From Henckelia pumila (taxonomy: Eukaryota; Streptophyta; Magnoliopsida; Lamiales; Gesneriaceae): a stretch of 64,000 bases of DNA. The notes under the pieces are model-generated. The model did no database searches and had not been told where the DNA came from. It saw only the letters and a list, made by a program, of their open reading frames with translations. The translations under genes and the position numbers were made by a program. The stretch covers positions 51,440,499-51,504,498 of the forward strand of contig NC_133120.1 in the NCBI RefSeq assembly GCF_033568475.1, in the 5' to 3' direction. Below, piece by piece: positions 38,960-50,543 of the stretch. Positions within the stretch are counted from its first letter, which is position 1, and each line of letters starts with the position of its first letter.

Positions 38960-40951
38960 TTGATAGCCGCGACCATTTCTTTTCATTTTTCTTCTTCATT
39001 GGTAATTTGATCAACGTCGAGCAAGGTAGGATTGTCGCTGATCTTTAGCCATAGAATGTATTCTTTGACGCTCGGTCAGTGCTAGCATTTGACGTCTTTC
39101 AACGTCGTAAGAGCTGAAGTTTGTCATGTCCTACATACCACCATAGACCTGTAGTTACATTTCTATGAAATTTTAATGATTACTTTTGCTCATTAATTTG
39201 CTCTATCTTTAATATATTTAACGAAGAATTTGTAAATATATTGAGATAAAAGCAAGAGCATAAAAACCACTATTAAAAAAAGAAATTGTATAAAATTATT
39301 TAGTTTTGAATTGTTTTTAATACTTTTCAATGTAAAAATCACAAATTAAAAATAGAGTCCGAATAAGGTTAATTGAAAATTCTTGAACAAAAAAACGTAA
39401 AATACCTGTTGTGACCTTTGGTGTTGATGTGCGATGTCATTTTGGACTGAAAACGTGTTATTGACATAATTGTTAGGTCTATCTTCTCCCGAACCCGTAG
39501 CTTCTATTTTTAAAGAAATTAAATATATGAAAGAGAACTATATTAATATTCCAGCAAAGCTAGCATAAGGTCAAAGGTAACCTTACATTGGCTATTTAAA
39601 ATATACTTAAAACATTTGAAGAAACATTAAAATTAAGAAATAAAATATTGTAAAATTCATTTAGATATTTGAACAGAAAATTTTAAAAAACTATTCAAAA
39701 TATACTTAAAACATTTGAAGAAACATTAAAATTAAGAAATAAAATATTGTAAAATTCATTTAGATATTTGAACAGAAAATTTTAAATTTTTTTAAAGAGA
39801 AATGGAATCTTAAACTCAGAATATTACAAAATAAGGTGATGAAAAAAGACAATCCTTTTAAAAATTAATTAAAGATATTACAAAATAAGATGACAAAAAA
39901 AAACAACTCTTTAAAAAATTAATTAATAATAACATTATAATCAGTAGTGAAAAAAAACATAAAAATAAAACAAAACAAACAAAAAAGGGTTACGGATCAT
40001 GAATACATAAACGTCAATTCCTCACCTAAAGAAGAAAATTTTAAGCAATAAACCTCCAACATGGTTAAACATGGTCTTACCTATATGACCGATTATCAAT
40101 GAATTTAATTAAAAAAAATGTAAAAGATCATCGAACTCTCGCTAGAGAATGTATTCAATTTGGGAGGATAGCCTCAGCAGTAGTATGAATAGTGAAGATG
40201 ATACCGTCAATTCCTGAAGAATTCTTGGTAGATTTCCTTCTTTTTTTTCCATTCACTTGCGATGGATTTAGGCAGAGTATGGTTCTGTTCTTAGAAAGTT
40301 TCTCTGAAAATAAAGGAAAAAGAAATTAGCTTAAAACATTCATACGATTAGTCACATGTTGTTAATACCCGAGGTGCAATAATGTGTAGGTGACCTTGAG
40401 ATGAGAAGCACCTAATTGAAGAGTGGTTTGATAAGCATAGCGTTCTATAAGAAGATGCATGAGAAAATTCACCATCGTATGTGTGTGCTTTCACATATCA
40501 TTCAACAAAAATAGGGAAAAAATTATTTATTATATGACAACTATAACATTGAATTCACATTTAACACAATCAAGGAGCTCTTAATGATTATTAGTCTAAA
40601 AAAAAGTCAGATGCATCAATTTGCTCTGTTTATACACAACAGTAACTAAGCTTCAAAGAAAGAAAAAACCCATAAATCATCGATACGAATTGATTAATAA
40701 AAAACGTGAGAAGTAATCACATCAGATTAACAATTGATACCTTGAGCAAGTTCGGTCACGTCAACGGGACAAAAGCTAGATCTTCTACGATATGCTAACC
40801 AACCGAATACGACGTTTGCGACAATGAAAAATGTGGGGTAATGGCTGAAGTATTCAAGAAAAAGCGATAGGGGCCAGGAAGTGCTCCAATTATATAGAAG
40901 TTTTCTTTGGCTATTCGTCGAGCAGGTAGTGTTCTTCATCCAAGGAAACAT
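38960..40951 (-). pseudogene. Decayed four-exon gene of unknown family
   Basis: Minus-strand exons with canonical splice sites and consistent phases: 40741-40951 (start MFPWMKN; a hydrophobic stretch YPTFFIVANVVFGWLAY that could span a membrane), 40205-40303 (basic NGKKRRKSTKNSSG), 39406-39503 (ATGSGEDRPNNYVNNTFSVQ) and from 39148 on (NFSSYDVERRQMLALTERQ, then DQRQSYLARR). The last exon has a TAG after VYGGM and two TGA codons in the Arg-rich part where CAG and CGA codons are likely. The ERRQ...QRQSYLARR pattern resembles Arg-rich N-terminal segments seen in some plant Helitron helicase proteins, a weak resemblance. A 99-bp tandem duplication lies in the intron between exons 2 and 3 (39592-39786). 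Function unknown; probably dead. Confidence 0.5.
39592..39786. repeat. 99-bp tandem duplication
   Basis: Copies at 39592-39690 and 39691-39786 are nearly identical (AAACATTTGAAGAAACATTA and following), which indicates a recent event. It lies within an intron of the decayed gene. Confidence 0.93.
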
Positions 40952-41449
40952 TTGCTTGATGTGCAGAAACTGTTTAAAAAACTAACTGAACTCAGAAAGC
41001 AAAGAGGCAAGGAAAATAGAAACTGAACCCAAATCTTGAGATCCAACCGCAAACTAATACTCAGAGAAAACAATACATCAAGTTGTTGGGTTGATTTAAT
41101 TTAATCAATCAAACAATACTACCGAATGAAATTAAAACAGAGAAAATATGCAAAACTTTAAAATTATGAAACAAAATGTGGTAACTTTATTGCGATGTTT
41201 GAACAGCAGATAATAAAAAAATGTAAAGTGAAGCAGAATTGTGAAGTCCAAATATTAAAGAATACGATGAAAAAGACAGCAATATTAGTCATAACTTTGC
41301 CATAGATCATTAAAAATCATAAATATTTTTTTTGCATAGCTCATTCATGAACACGTAAAACTCTATCATCTCAATATCAAATGTAAATCAAACAGATCAA
41401 AAGGAATATAAGTACCCATATTCAATCTCTTCTTTGCCCTTTTTTTGAA
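40952..41449. other. AT-rich intergenic sequence
   Basis: No gene, repeat pair or RNA gene is recognised here. Confidence 0.5.
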
Positions 41450-42948
41450 AAATGAAATCCACTCACACACGTACAGCAGGCATACAAGTCATGGTGTGCA
41501 GAATTTTGAGTCTTAGGAGGAGGCTGTCCGGAATCTGTTTTGAAACCGGGTTTAACCTCGGGTTTTGGTTAAAGTCTCGGGTTTGGAAATGGTCTAGGAT
41601 GTTAGGAATATGTTGGTTCAAGCGGGAATCATTTCGGTTAAGTTTGGGTCGAGTTTTAGATTTTAGTTGATAAGACGCAGAATTATGTTGAGGCTAAGGG
41701 GCTGCTGCCCGGAAATCATTCCTTTGAAAAATGATGGCTTAGGAAATAAATCCCGAAGATGACCTCCCTACTTAGTTCTAAGTGTAGTGGTGTCGTGGTT
41801 TCAAGTGGTACTCATTTTAAATAAGAATTGGACGAGTTATAGATTTTACGGGCGAACCGCTCCGTTTAGTCCTAAGCGCATTTATGGATTAAACTTCCAC
41901 CCCTTTGGTTTGCTTCCTAAATCACCATCCCGATCATCCATGTGTGAGTCATTTGCATGATTATCGATCAAACATTTACATGCACGTCATATTTTCATAT
42001 GCATGCTAAGTCTCATATATTCAATAAAGGAAAGAAGTATATTTTGAACGAAGTGAGATGGTTGTGACTACATATTCATGTGTTCGTGTGGGGCTGAAAG
42101 ACGTTTTGGCCTCCCTTACCAAATCATTATGGGTTTTCTTACCTTAGCATGCGTTTGTGTGGGGCCGGAGCTATTCTGGTCTCCCTTACCAATATAGGGC
42201 AAGATCGGGTTGGGTTTCATCTCGACCTCCTTGCGGCGTTGTACACTATAGCCATGATCATGATCGAAATCACAGAGTCGCAACCAAGGATCTAAGTTCA
42301 CAGTTACAGTTACAGATTTAGATACAGTTTATGCAGTTTCATTGATTATTAATGACTTAGCCATGCATATGTTATATTCATGTTCTTTCATTTTAGAAGT
42401 ACATTTTATTCAAATTAAGGGCACAAGATATTTTATTATCAAGCTATTTTTAATCTGCGTGTGCTTGTATTTACGTAGTACTCGTTATCCCTCCCCCCAT
42501 ATTCTTGCTGAGTCTTTTAGACTCACTACACTTATTGTTTTCAGGTGAGGAGTATTTCATAGAGATTGAGGGGCAAGACTATCGAGCGGACTGCGATGCG
42601 GGCACGACACATCCCTCCGACCTATGCTTTTCTTCCGCAAAAGTTTATTTTAACATTTCATAGTCTTTTATTATGTTTCATGGATTAATGTAAATGTAAA
42701 AATTCATTGATTGTCTTAGGGCATGGAAATATCAAAGTGTTAATTCTTTTAATGGTTGAATTGTCGTATCTTCTTCTCAGGTCTTTGTTCGTTTCTCGGT
42801 TTGAATTATTTAGTATTGTTGGTCGTTTTATTTTGACTGCAGTCTGTGACAGGTGGGTTGTAATATAAACAGAGAGGTCATGCCAAAATTTTTTGAAAAA
42901 TCCGTATTTTATTTAGTTTAATTTAAAAATTGAGTCAGGGTCGTTTTA
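41450..42948 (+). repeat. Chromovirus-type LTR (5' end undefined)
   Basis: Ends GGGTCGTTTTA before a Met-tRNA primer site. It contains the CTTTTAGACTCACTACACTT...CAGGTGAGGAG block typical of Tekay-type LTRs (compare 22440-22470). I cannot find a second copy in the window, so the 5' limit is a guess. The short frames inside are not convincing genes. Confidence 0.65.
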
Positions 42949-42950
42949 GT

Positions 42951-42962
42951 TGGTATCAGAGT
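42951..42962 (+). other. Primer binding site, initiator Met tRNA
   Basis: TGGTATCAGAGT, two bases after the LTR end; the last base differs from the usual C. Confidence 0.8.
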
Positions 42963-43978
42963 ATGGTTCTGGTTTGGGTTGTGCCTACTGCCGGTTGCAA
43001 GAAACTTGAGAAATCTCGCCTCAAAGTCAGTAAGTTTTTAAAGGATTTTATATGTTAGTCATACTTGAATGGATACTTTAAATGTTTTGATGTCACCTTC
43101 TTTTTAAGAAAATTTCAAAACTAGATGTTTAATTTATTTAAGTGTGTAGTCTAGTGTTTATTTTTGTTTAAAACTTCTTTTATAGTTTACAGTGTATTAT
43201 TTGACTGTTTATTTTTATAGCATGTGGTTTCAAGTTAATTAGAGTTGGTGTACTAATATTCCTTCCAGTTTTGGATAGTACGTTGTTGTTGTTTGAGTTA
43301 TTAGGTAGTGTTAATAATTTTATGAGATTGTAGGAATTTTTTTCGGAAATATTATACTTGTGCGTTAGGAGATATAAGTCGTTGTGTCCTTGTTGTGATT
43401 TATTCTCTTATTGATAGAATTTAGTCGGATAAAACTAAGTGAATAGTTTGCTTAGAAATTGATATATGCATGTTTTGTCAGTTAAGTTTATGAATCGAAC
43501 TCGGGTAAAGACTTGGAATACGTATTTGGCTTTATATTATTTTGGATAGTTTGAGTTTTTTTTTCTTTTGTTATTTGAACAAATATGATTTTTGGGAAAT
43601 AGTGAGCCGGTTACTATGAGCCTTTCAGTTTTGTGAACTATTATTCCGATCATTAATATCCTTATCCTTCAATTGTGCTTGCATCCGTTGCAACATATAC
43701 TTTTGAGTATCCAAAATTTCTTTGCACTTCCTTTGAGAATTTATGGATTCATATGACATCAATCAGCGTTGAATTCTGCCACCTTGGCATTAGTTGAACT
43801 TTTTAATAAACTCTTGTTCATTTTTATTACTTCTTGTAATTTTTCTTCGATTCTAGAGTCGCATGTTGATGTGAGTAAGATTCACCTTGCCTTTCTTTTT
43901 GGTAATCTACTTACGTTATATGACTCACATCTGATTTTACTTTGAGACCGCTGTTTTCCCTGATTATTGGCGTGTGTG
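42963..43978 (+). other. Leader or debris following the chromovirus-type LTR
   Basis: About 1 kb of AT-rich sequence with no gag frame. It is interrupted by the element starting at 43979. The sequence at 58014 continues it after the GTGTG duplication. Confidence 0.5.
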
Positions 43979-45309
43979 TGTAACGTTCGTAAATTTGCTA
44001 CGTAAATCCGCATGCATAACTAGGAGATTTAATAATTTTAAAATAATGTGAAAATGTGTTAAATTAATTTTATATGTTATTATGTGAATTATATGATTTA
44101 TTGACATGTTTTAAATATTGTTTCAGCATTTAAATCGGTATGATGTTATTTATGAATTTATTTGAGAAAGTTTATTTTATGATCGCGTAGGCGGGACCGT
44201 GGACGGACGAGATGTTAGTTTTCACCCAAAATATTTTATGAGATTTTTAGGAGCCTTAAAATATTATTTTAATGTAAGATTTTAAGAAAATTATGGTATT
44301 TATATATATGTATATTTATATGTCCGTTTTTACCCAAAATAAGTCATTTTAATGACTTTTATTAAGCTTTAAAAATCTCATTAATAATAATTTCGGGATT
44401 TACTTAGTTTTATCAAATTAGAATGTATTTTAAATTTTAAAATTAGAGTATTTAATTATCCTAATTATCTATTAATTATTTAACCTAGATTATCCTAAAT
44501 ATTATACCCTAAATCCCTCCCAAACCCACGCCTCACCTCTTAGCCGCCTCCATCACCCTCTTCTCCACCATTTTCACGTTCCATCAGAGTTTTCCCAGCC
44601 TCATAGCCGATCTTTGAAGGTTTTTGGATTATTTAGAAGATCCGTTCGTCCCGGCGAGCCCGATACGCGTCGTTTACTCTAAATAATTATCAAGGCACGT
44701 CTCGAATACATTCTTGGCCACCATTTAAATCATATTACAAAGATTTTATGCTTACAAGATCTGATATTTCGTGTGTTATGATCTAGAAAAGAAAACATTA
44801 AAGTTCATGCATGTTCCTCACGTTTTTGCACTTCATGGCTCGGTTTTGCACTATTTCTGGACATGGCTTGGTTCGAACTGCTAGCTGATCATTCATGGGT
44901 CTAGGTGGGTTCATAGGGGTCGGTTTAGGCTAGGTGGTTCATGGCTGGAAGGGCTGGAACCAAGGGAAAAGGGGCTGGGACAGCAGCTAGGCGGGCAGAG
45001 GGAGCTGTCTGGTTTATGGGACTTGGCCGAGCCATGCAAGGCTTGGCTCGGACCAGGCCTAGTCCGAGGGATGCACTTGGACCCTGGGGTGGTCCAGGTG
45101 CTGGAGCTCCGGCCTTTGGTGGCCGGAGCTGGTCGAAACATGCAAAGTATCATGGGCTGTCCAAAAAAGGGGCCTGCACAGCTTGCATGGGGTTTAGGGG
45201 CCTTGGCCGAGCCATGCAAGGCTTGGCCGAGCCATGCAAGGCTTGGCTCGAGCCAGGCCTGGTCCAGGGGTTGCACCTAGACCCTGGGGTGGTCCATATG
45301 TTGGAGTTC

Positions 45310-46689
45310 TGTTGTGAAGATTTCTCGCAAGCGTACGAGTGTCAAGTTTTAATATAGTGATAAAATCAAGTATCGATCCCTCAGGGAGTAAAATGAAAAT
45401 AATAGTGCTTGTAATTAGAATAGTCCAAACTTTATCTAGAAAATCAATAATCAAGAATTTTGCAATTAAAATAAATAATTAAGAGATTTAAAAACACGCA
45501 CACAACTTTTAGATTAAAAATCAATCAGAGAAAATGGTCTAGAGGTATAGATTTCACCTGGTTTCAACAACAATCAATCCTAATTAATTAATCTTCATAA
45601 ATTTCAAAGAATTAATAGCCAAGAACACTTACGTGTATTATTCCCTCTCCCGAGTGCCGAATAAAATATATCAACTACAATTGAATTCCAATATCCCTAT
45701 TAAGAATCTACTTGCAGTGATCAATTCAAAACTATGTTCTCTTTAAAAGCTCTGTTAAAATTATAAGCTCTCCCGAGTCAGATAAACAATTAACAATGTA
45801 TTTTCCAATGATCCTATTCAAAATCTCCTCTCCCGAGTGCCAGATTTCAAATAAATATTACAAATCAATTATTGATCAGATAATTGAAAAGACAATCAAT
45901 TCTAGAAAAACAATTAATCTAGAAGAAATCCAATTCAATAAAATCAAAAATTCAAGAAAGCGTCTACACCAGGTTCCATCCGACCTCTAGACTATAAAAA
46001 TTAGTTCATAATAAAATTCTGAATAAAATAATAATCCATAAATTCAAACATATTCAGAATTAAATAAAAGATAAGAAACAAATCCGTCGTCGACGCCGTG
46101 TCCGGTCGATCAAACTCCGTCTTTGTTCTTCAATTAAGCTCCAGAAATTCCTTCCCAAAAGTTCTCGATCAAATCTCTGATTCCTCTTCTGTACGTGTGT
46201 GGCGGCCTCCTCTCTTAGTCTGATGAACAATTGCCTTTTATATCGTGTGAAAAAAAAACCACTCAAAAGCCCAAGAAATAATATCTTTCCTTCCCGATAA
46301 AATATTTCCATCCTCAGAAATTGGCGACACGCGGGCGCTTCATACTCCAGGCGGGCGCGCATAGACTCCTGTTCTCAATCTTCTTGCCTTCAGAAATCTT
46401 GAGCGTTTGCTCTTCTTCAAGCGCTAAGTTTTAGCGCTAACCACAAAGGCCCATAAGAAAGACCAATTAACTTTATCCGTTTCTTTTCTTCTCCTCTCCT
46501 GACTTCTTATTTCTCTTCTTTCTTTGATTCTTTTCTTTTCTTTCTTTCTCTTTAATTTCTTCTTTTTCCAATAAAATTAATAATTATCTGTAACCAAGAA
46601 AACAACAAAATACCCACATAAATCTGCTCGAAACAAATATTTAACAATTAAAATCATATATAAATTAAGTGTATAAAATACACTTATCA
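45310..46689 (-). repeat. 3' LTR of the young Athila-like element
   Basis: TGTTGTGAAG...TTATCA, followed by the polypurine tract (complement of AAGTTTGGGGGAATT, 46690-46704). The U3 part has GCGGGCGC and AGCGCTAAG/TTAGCGCTAA motifs near 46330-46440. Confidence 0.95.
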
Positions 46690-46704
46690 AATTCCCCCAA
46701 ACTT

Positions 46705-48243
46705 AGACTTTTGCTAGTCCCGAGCAAAACTATTAAATTCCAACAACTCATTCTATCAAACCCACAAAAATAGTCAAAAAATATTATGGAACAATGGCCT
46801 CAACAATGATTTCAAAAATATCAAATCCAAATCATATCCAACCTACTAACACTTGAAAGTTTCAGCCAATCACAAAATAATAACCGCATAAACTCACAAT
46901 CTCCGCAACTCAAGTTCAAAACACCATTCTCCAAATTCAATTCAAACATTCATAGATCATGAGGACTTTTCAAAGATAGCATAGGATCAAAAATATGAAA
47001 TTAATCAAAAACGCTCACAATCAGGTAAAGGCAACGAATAATAGTGTGTGCGTGTTTCGATCAAAATTCATAATCATTAAAAGCATCAATCAACAGTCCA
47101 TATGCTAAATTCTCGCAACTCTTCTCCACTAGTATATTGGGCAACTGAGACTCGGTCAATAGGACTTATTCAGCTTATAATGTAAGGCCTGGCTCATGGC
47201 TACAAATGAAGGATAAGAATTCAAAATAAGGAGTAATTCATATTATCAAACTCAATTACGACTCCTTTTTCATTCACAATTTCACATTCTTTCAATTCAT
47301 TTCATTTCTCAATTTTTTTCACAACTCACTTTTCAGAACTTTTTCAACTCTCTACCACATTTTTCAACTCTTTTTTTCTACTACCTTTTTTTTTCATCTT
47401 TTCAATTCATCCACCACACCAATCCTTTTTTTCACAAATAAATCTAGGAGCATACAACATTTTAGCATTCAAATTACTCCCTTAAAGGTAGGAAATAGTG
47501 TATAGGCTAATCAGGTAGTCAATGTAGGACCTTGAAATAATGACGAATGGGGGTATAATCACACGTTTACACGCATGCCATTCGATTTTCAATAAAGCTC
47601 AAACAAGGTACTAGGGATAAAATAGATAATTAGGTAGCTTGAAAGGCTCAAACGAATTCAGAAAAATCGCCTAAATCATTCCTAATCTCAGTTTTGCCCG
47701 TATTTCGCCTCGAAGAGTGTCCGAACTAGTTCTAGACAAGTCTCAATCCACAATTAAATCATACAAATTCAATCAGTGCAGAAAAAGAATAATCATCAGC
47801 AGTTAAAGATGATTTTCAACAAATTTCAGATTTCTCGTACCTCAATGTACTCATATACGTGTAGGCTCAAATAGGCAACTAAGGATAAATTTAATGAAAA
47901 TTAGGCCCAAAAATATCAAACAGTGCCTCAATCATATCTATGTCTGTATGTCTCAAAAATCAGATTCAAGCATTAATCACAGAGTATATAGGAAATTGTT
48001 CATCTAATTGGTTCCATTTTTTTAGAAATATTTGTTAGATAAGTGGACAATCATGGATTTCAGTTATAGCACAAAAATATTTTTCATTGGCCATGCATCC
48101 ATATATTTCTCAATTCAATTCAACTCAACTCAACAAAAACAACAATTAAAAACTAATTCTCCCCCCAAACTTAATGTAATCATTGTTCCTAATGATTAAA
48201 AACAATAAAAAGAACAAGGGACTCATACCTTCAACACCGAGCA
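46705..48243 (-). other. 3' non-coding region of the young Athila-like element
   Basis: About 1.5 kb with no coding frame of note. A T/C-rich low-complexity tract lies at 47270-47420. This is where an autonomous relative would still have sequence downstream of pol. Confidence 0.65.
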
Positions 48244-49407
48244 TCAGGACTCGGCGTCATCATCATCATCTCCATGGAACGAAGGTGCAGCAGCAGCAGT
48301 ATCATCAGAAGACCACTGCGGAGGAGGTGGATAAGGCACAACAGTGGGCGGATAATTCTGGGCAAGAGCGGCAGTAAAGTCATGCATATATGTCATATGT
48401 GCTTGCATCATCCTCCACTGCTTCTTCATCTGAGAAAGCACGGCCGTAGAATCATCACGAGTAGAATACTCAGGGGCCGGATGTGTCGGTAGTGACATAG
48501 GTCCTTCCAAATGGGAAGGTGCTGGCTCAAAGTGTGGTAGTGGCTCCAAGGGTTGCAGTGGTTCAGCTGCCTGTTCAGAAGTACCGGCTGCTTTCTTCTT
48601 CGTGTCCCGTCTCAATGCACCAGTAATTCTTATAGGACCTCGAATTGGAAGAATCTGCTCTGTATCATCCCACACAACACCAGCTAACCGGCAAAGTTGA
48701 GTAATCAAGGACGAGTGGGGTAAACTGATAGTCGAGGAACCTCTAACTGCACCAATAATAGACTCCTAAATTACTCTCCCAGCATCAACGGATTTCCCGA
48801 TCACAATGCAGTACACCAGTCCAGCTCTAACCTTGGTCACATCGGATGTATGCCCAGATGGCAACATCCTGGCAGCCACAAACTCATGCCAATTGTTCGC
48901 TTCTCGTCGAAGAAATATGGATGGAAATGTAACAACTTCATCCTTCGCATTCCTCTTCCATTCCGCCCCATCCTCACACAAGGTCTGAAGTACAATGTTA
49001 TCTGGATATGACTGATTCTTAAATACCTCATACTCATCATCTGAAATGTCCAAATCTGGCATTTCATAGAGGCGGTTAATTGTACTCTTATCAAAAGGCA
49101 CCAATTTCCCTCGAACTCGAACTTTCAGATTCACGTCTTTGACCATCAAATTTGCATAAAACTCATGAATCAATGATATAACAGCATCTGGTGGACTCCT
49201 AAAAAATGTCTCCCAACCTCTTCTCTTAGCTTCAATTAGCGCCGGTGCACTATACTCTCTCAAACTCATTCCTCTTTCTTTGTGCATCCCTCGCTCCATT
49301 ACATCAAAACAATACTCCTCCGCTGTGGCATTCCAAAATCTATGTCTATCGTATGAAGCAGCAGAGGACGAAGAAATTGATCCTTTCCCTTTGGTTTTCG
49401 GTGGCAT
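48244..49407 (-). pseudogene. Second ORF of the young Athila-like element (plant transposon protein type)
   Basis: One frame of about 387 residues from ATG 49407 (MPPKTKGKG), broken by a single TAG at 48766-48768 where Gln is likely. The first part has the pattern of the domain often called putative plant transposon protein (RRGWETFF, EFYANL, VRVRGKLVPFDKSTINRLY, then LRREANNWHEFVAARMLPSG). The second part has a Pro-rich segment with QMKKQWRMMQAHM and ends in an acidic run (DDDDDAES). Its role in the element is unknown; such ORFs are common near Athila-type elements. Apart from the one stop it is undamaged, in keeping with the young LTRs. Confidence 0.8.
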
Positions 49408-50543
49408 TGTAACTCAATAACTCAATAATTCAACTCACTTCAAATCAAATGCCTCAAACAATGCAATAGACTCCCAACAATTCCAACAACCAACGTTCAA
49501 ATATAACTCAAGAAATTCAACAAACACTTGGTAGGCACTAATAGAATTTCACTGCCGCAAACGTACTCCAATCCACAACTCAGACAAAACTCAGACAACC
49601 CAATAGCCTCAAATCACAACATTTATCAAGAATCAAATATAAGAGATAAAATTTCAGCTTTTGTACCGTTCACGAATACATTTTTTCAAATTCTTCAATT
49701 TCCCTTTTCTCGATAAGCTGAGATGGAGCAAGATCAATTTTTAGAATCTCTGCCTTGTAATTACGATCCCAATCCTTGAGCTGATGATATTTTGTTGAGT
49801 AGAAGATTTACGATGATCATGGCCTTGCGTGAGATTTAAATATAGACTGGGGATCGTGATTTAAGTCTGGGAGGAAGACTCTGGAATGGGCTTTTAAACT
49901 CCTGAACTAATTCGTGCGCGATAGCGCTGTTTAGTCGCGCGTTAGCGCTTGATAATGTGATGTAAAGTAGCGCGATAGCGCCTGATTTGGAGCGCGTTAG
50001 CGCTTGGTGCAGCGCCATTAAACTGCGCAATAGCGCTTAATTCTAGCGCAGATGAGGGGTAGAGTAGCGCGATAGCGCATGCGATAGCGCTATTGGTGAT
50101 CGCTGTTAGAGAGCGCGATAGCGCATAGTGCTTGCGCTGTTGGATTGCGCGATAGCGCATGGTGAGGCTCTGTTTTCATGTAGCTTCAGTGCGTAAAGTG
50201 GAGGCGGGCGCGCATAAGCCTCTGATTTCAACTCCCAAATCGTGAGCGGACGCCTCCAATCTTGTGCGAGCGCCTATAATGTGCTGCAAGAAGACCAAAA
50301 TCCTGAAAAATAATACAATAATTTTAAAATTAGACCACCAAAATTATCAACAATAATTCAAAAAAAAAAAAACAAACAAACAATAATTCAAAAATCATAA
50401 AATTAACTAATGATCAAAAAATAAAAATAAAATAAAAAAATTAAAGCAGAAATTTAATTAAAATAAATAAAAATAAAGCAAAAATTTTGGGTTGCCTCCC
50501 AAAAAGCGCTTGGTTTAGAGTCGCCAGCCCGACTTTCAAAGTA
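49408..50543 (-). other. Spacer between gag-pro and the second ORF
   Basis: Non-coding, AT-rich apart from the GCGC array at 49916-50158 and GGCGGGCGCG near 50200. This is where pol would be expected; no pol motif is seen. Confidence 0.75.
49916..50158. repeat. Array of nine GCGCGATAGCGC-type 12-mers
   Basis: Exact GCGCGATAGCGC at 49916, 49970, 50067, 50113 and 50147; variants GCGCGTTAGCGC at 49937 and 49992, GCGCAATAGCGC at 50025, and ATGCGATAGCGC at 50079. Spacing is 12 to about 42 bp. Each unit is close to palindromic (GCGC...GCGC around an AT centre). It is the most CpG-rich part of the element. Confidence 0.95.

Noticed and set aside
44911..45357. Overlapping long frames on both strands (also at 57627-58187)
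   Set aside because: They fall in the GC-rich part of LTRs where stops are rare; frames on both strands are equally long and the two LTR copies differ by frame-altering changes.
49916..50158. A CRISPR-like array
   Set aside because: Units are only 12 bp with irregular spacing in a plant retrotransposon; CRISPR arrays are prokaryotic and regular.
49836..50160. Ala/Ile-rich minus-strand frames over the GCGC array
   Set aside because: They are generated by the repeated GCGCGATAGCGC motif (codons for Arg-Tyr-Arg or Ala-Ile-Ala by frame); no start context or homology.
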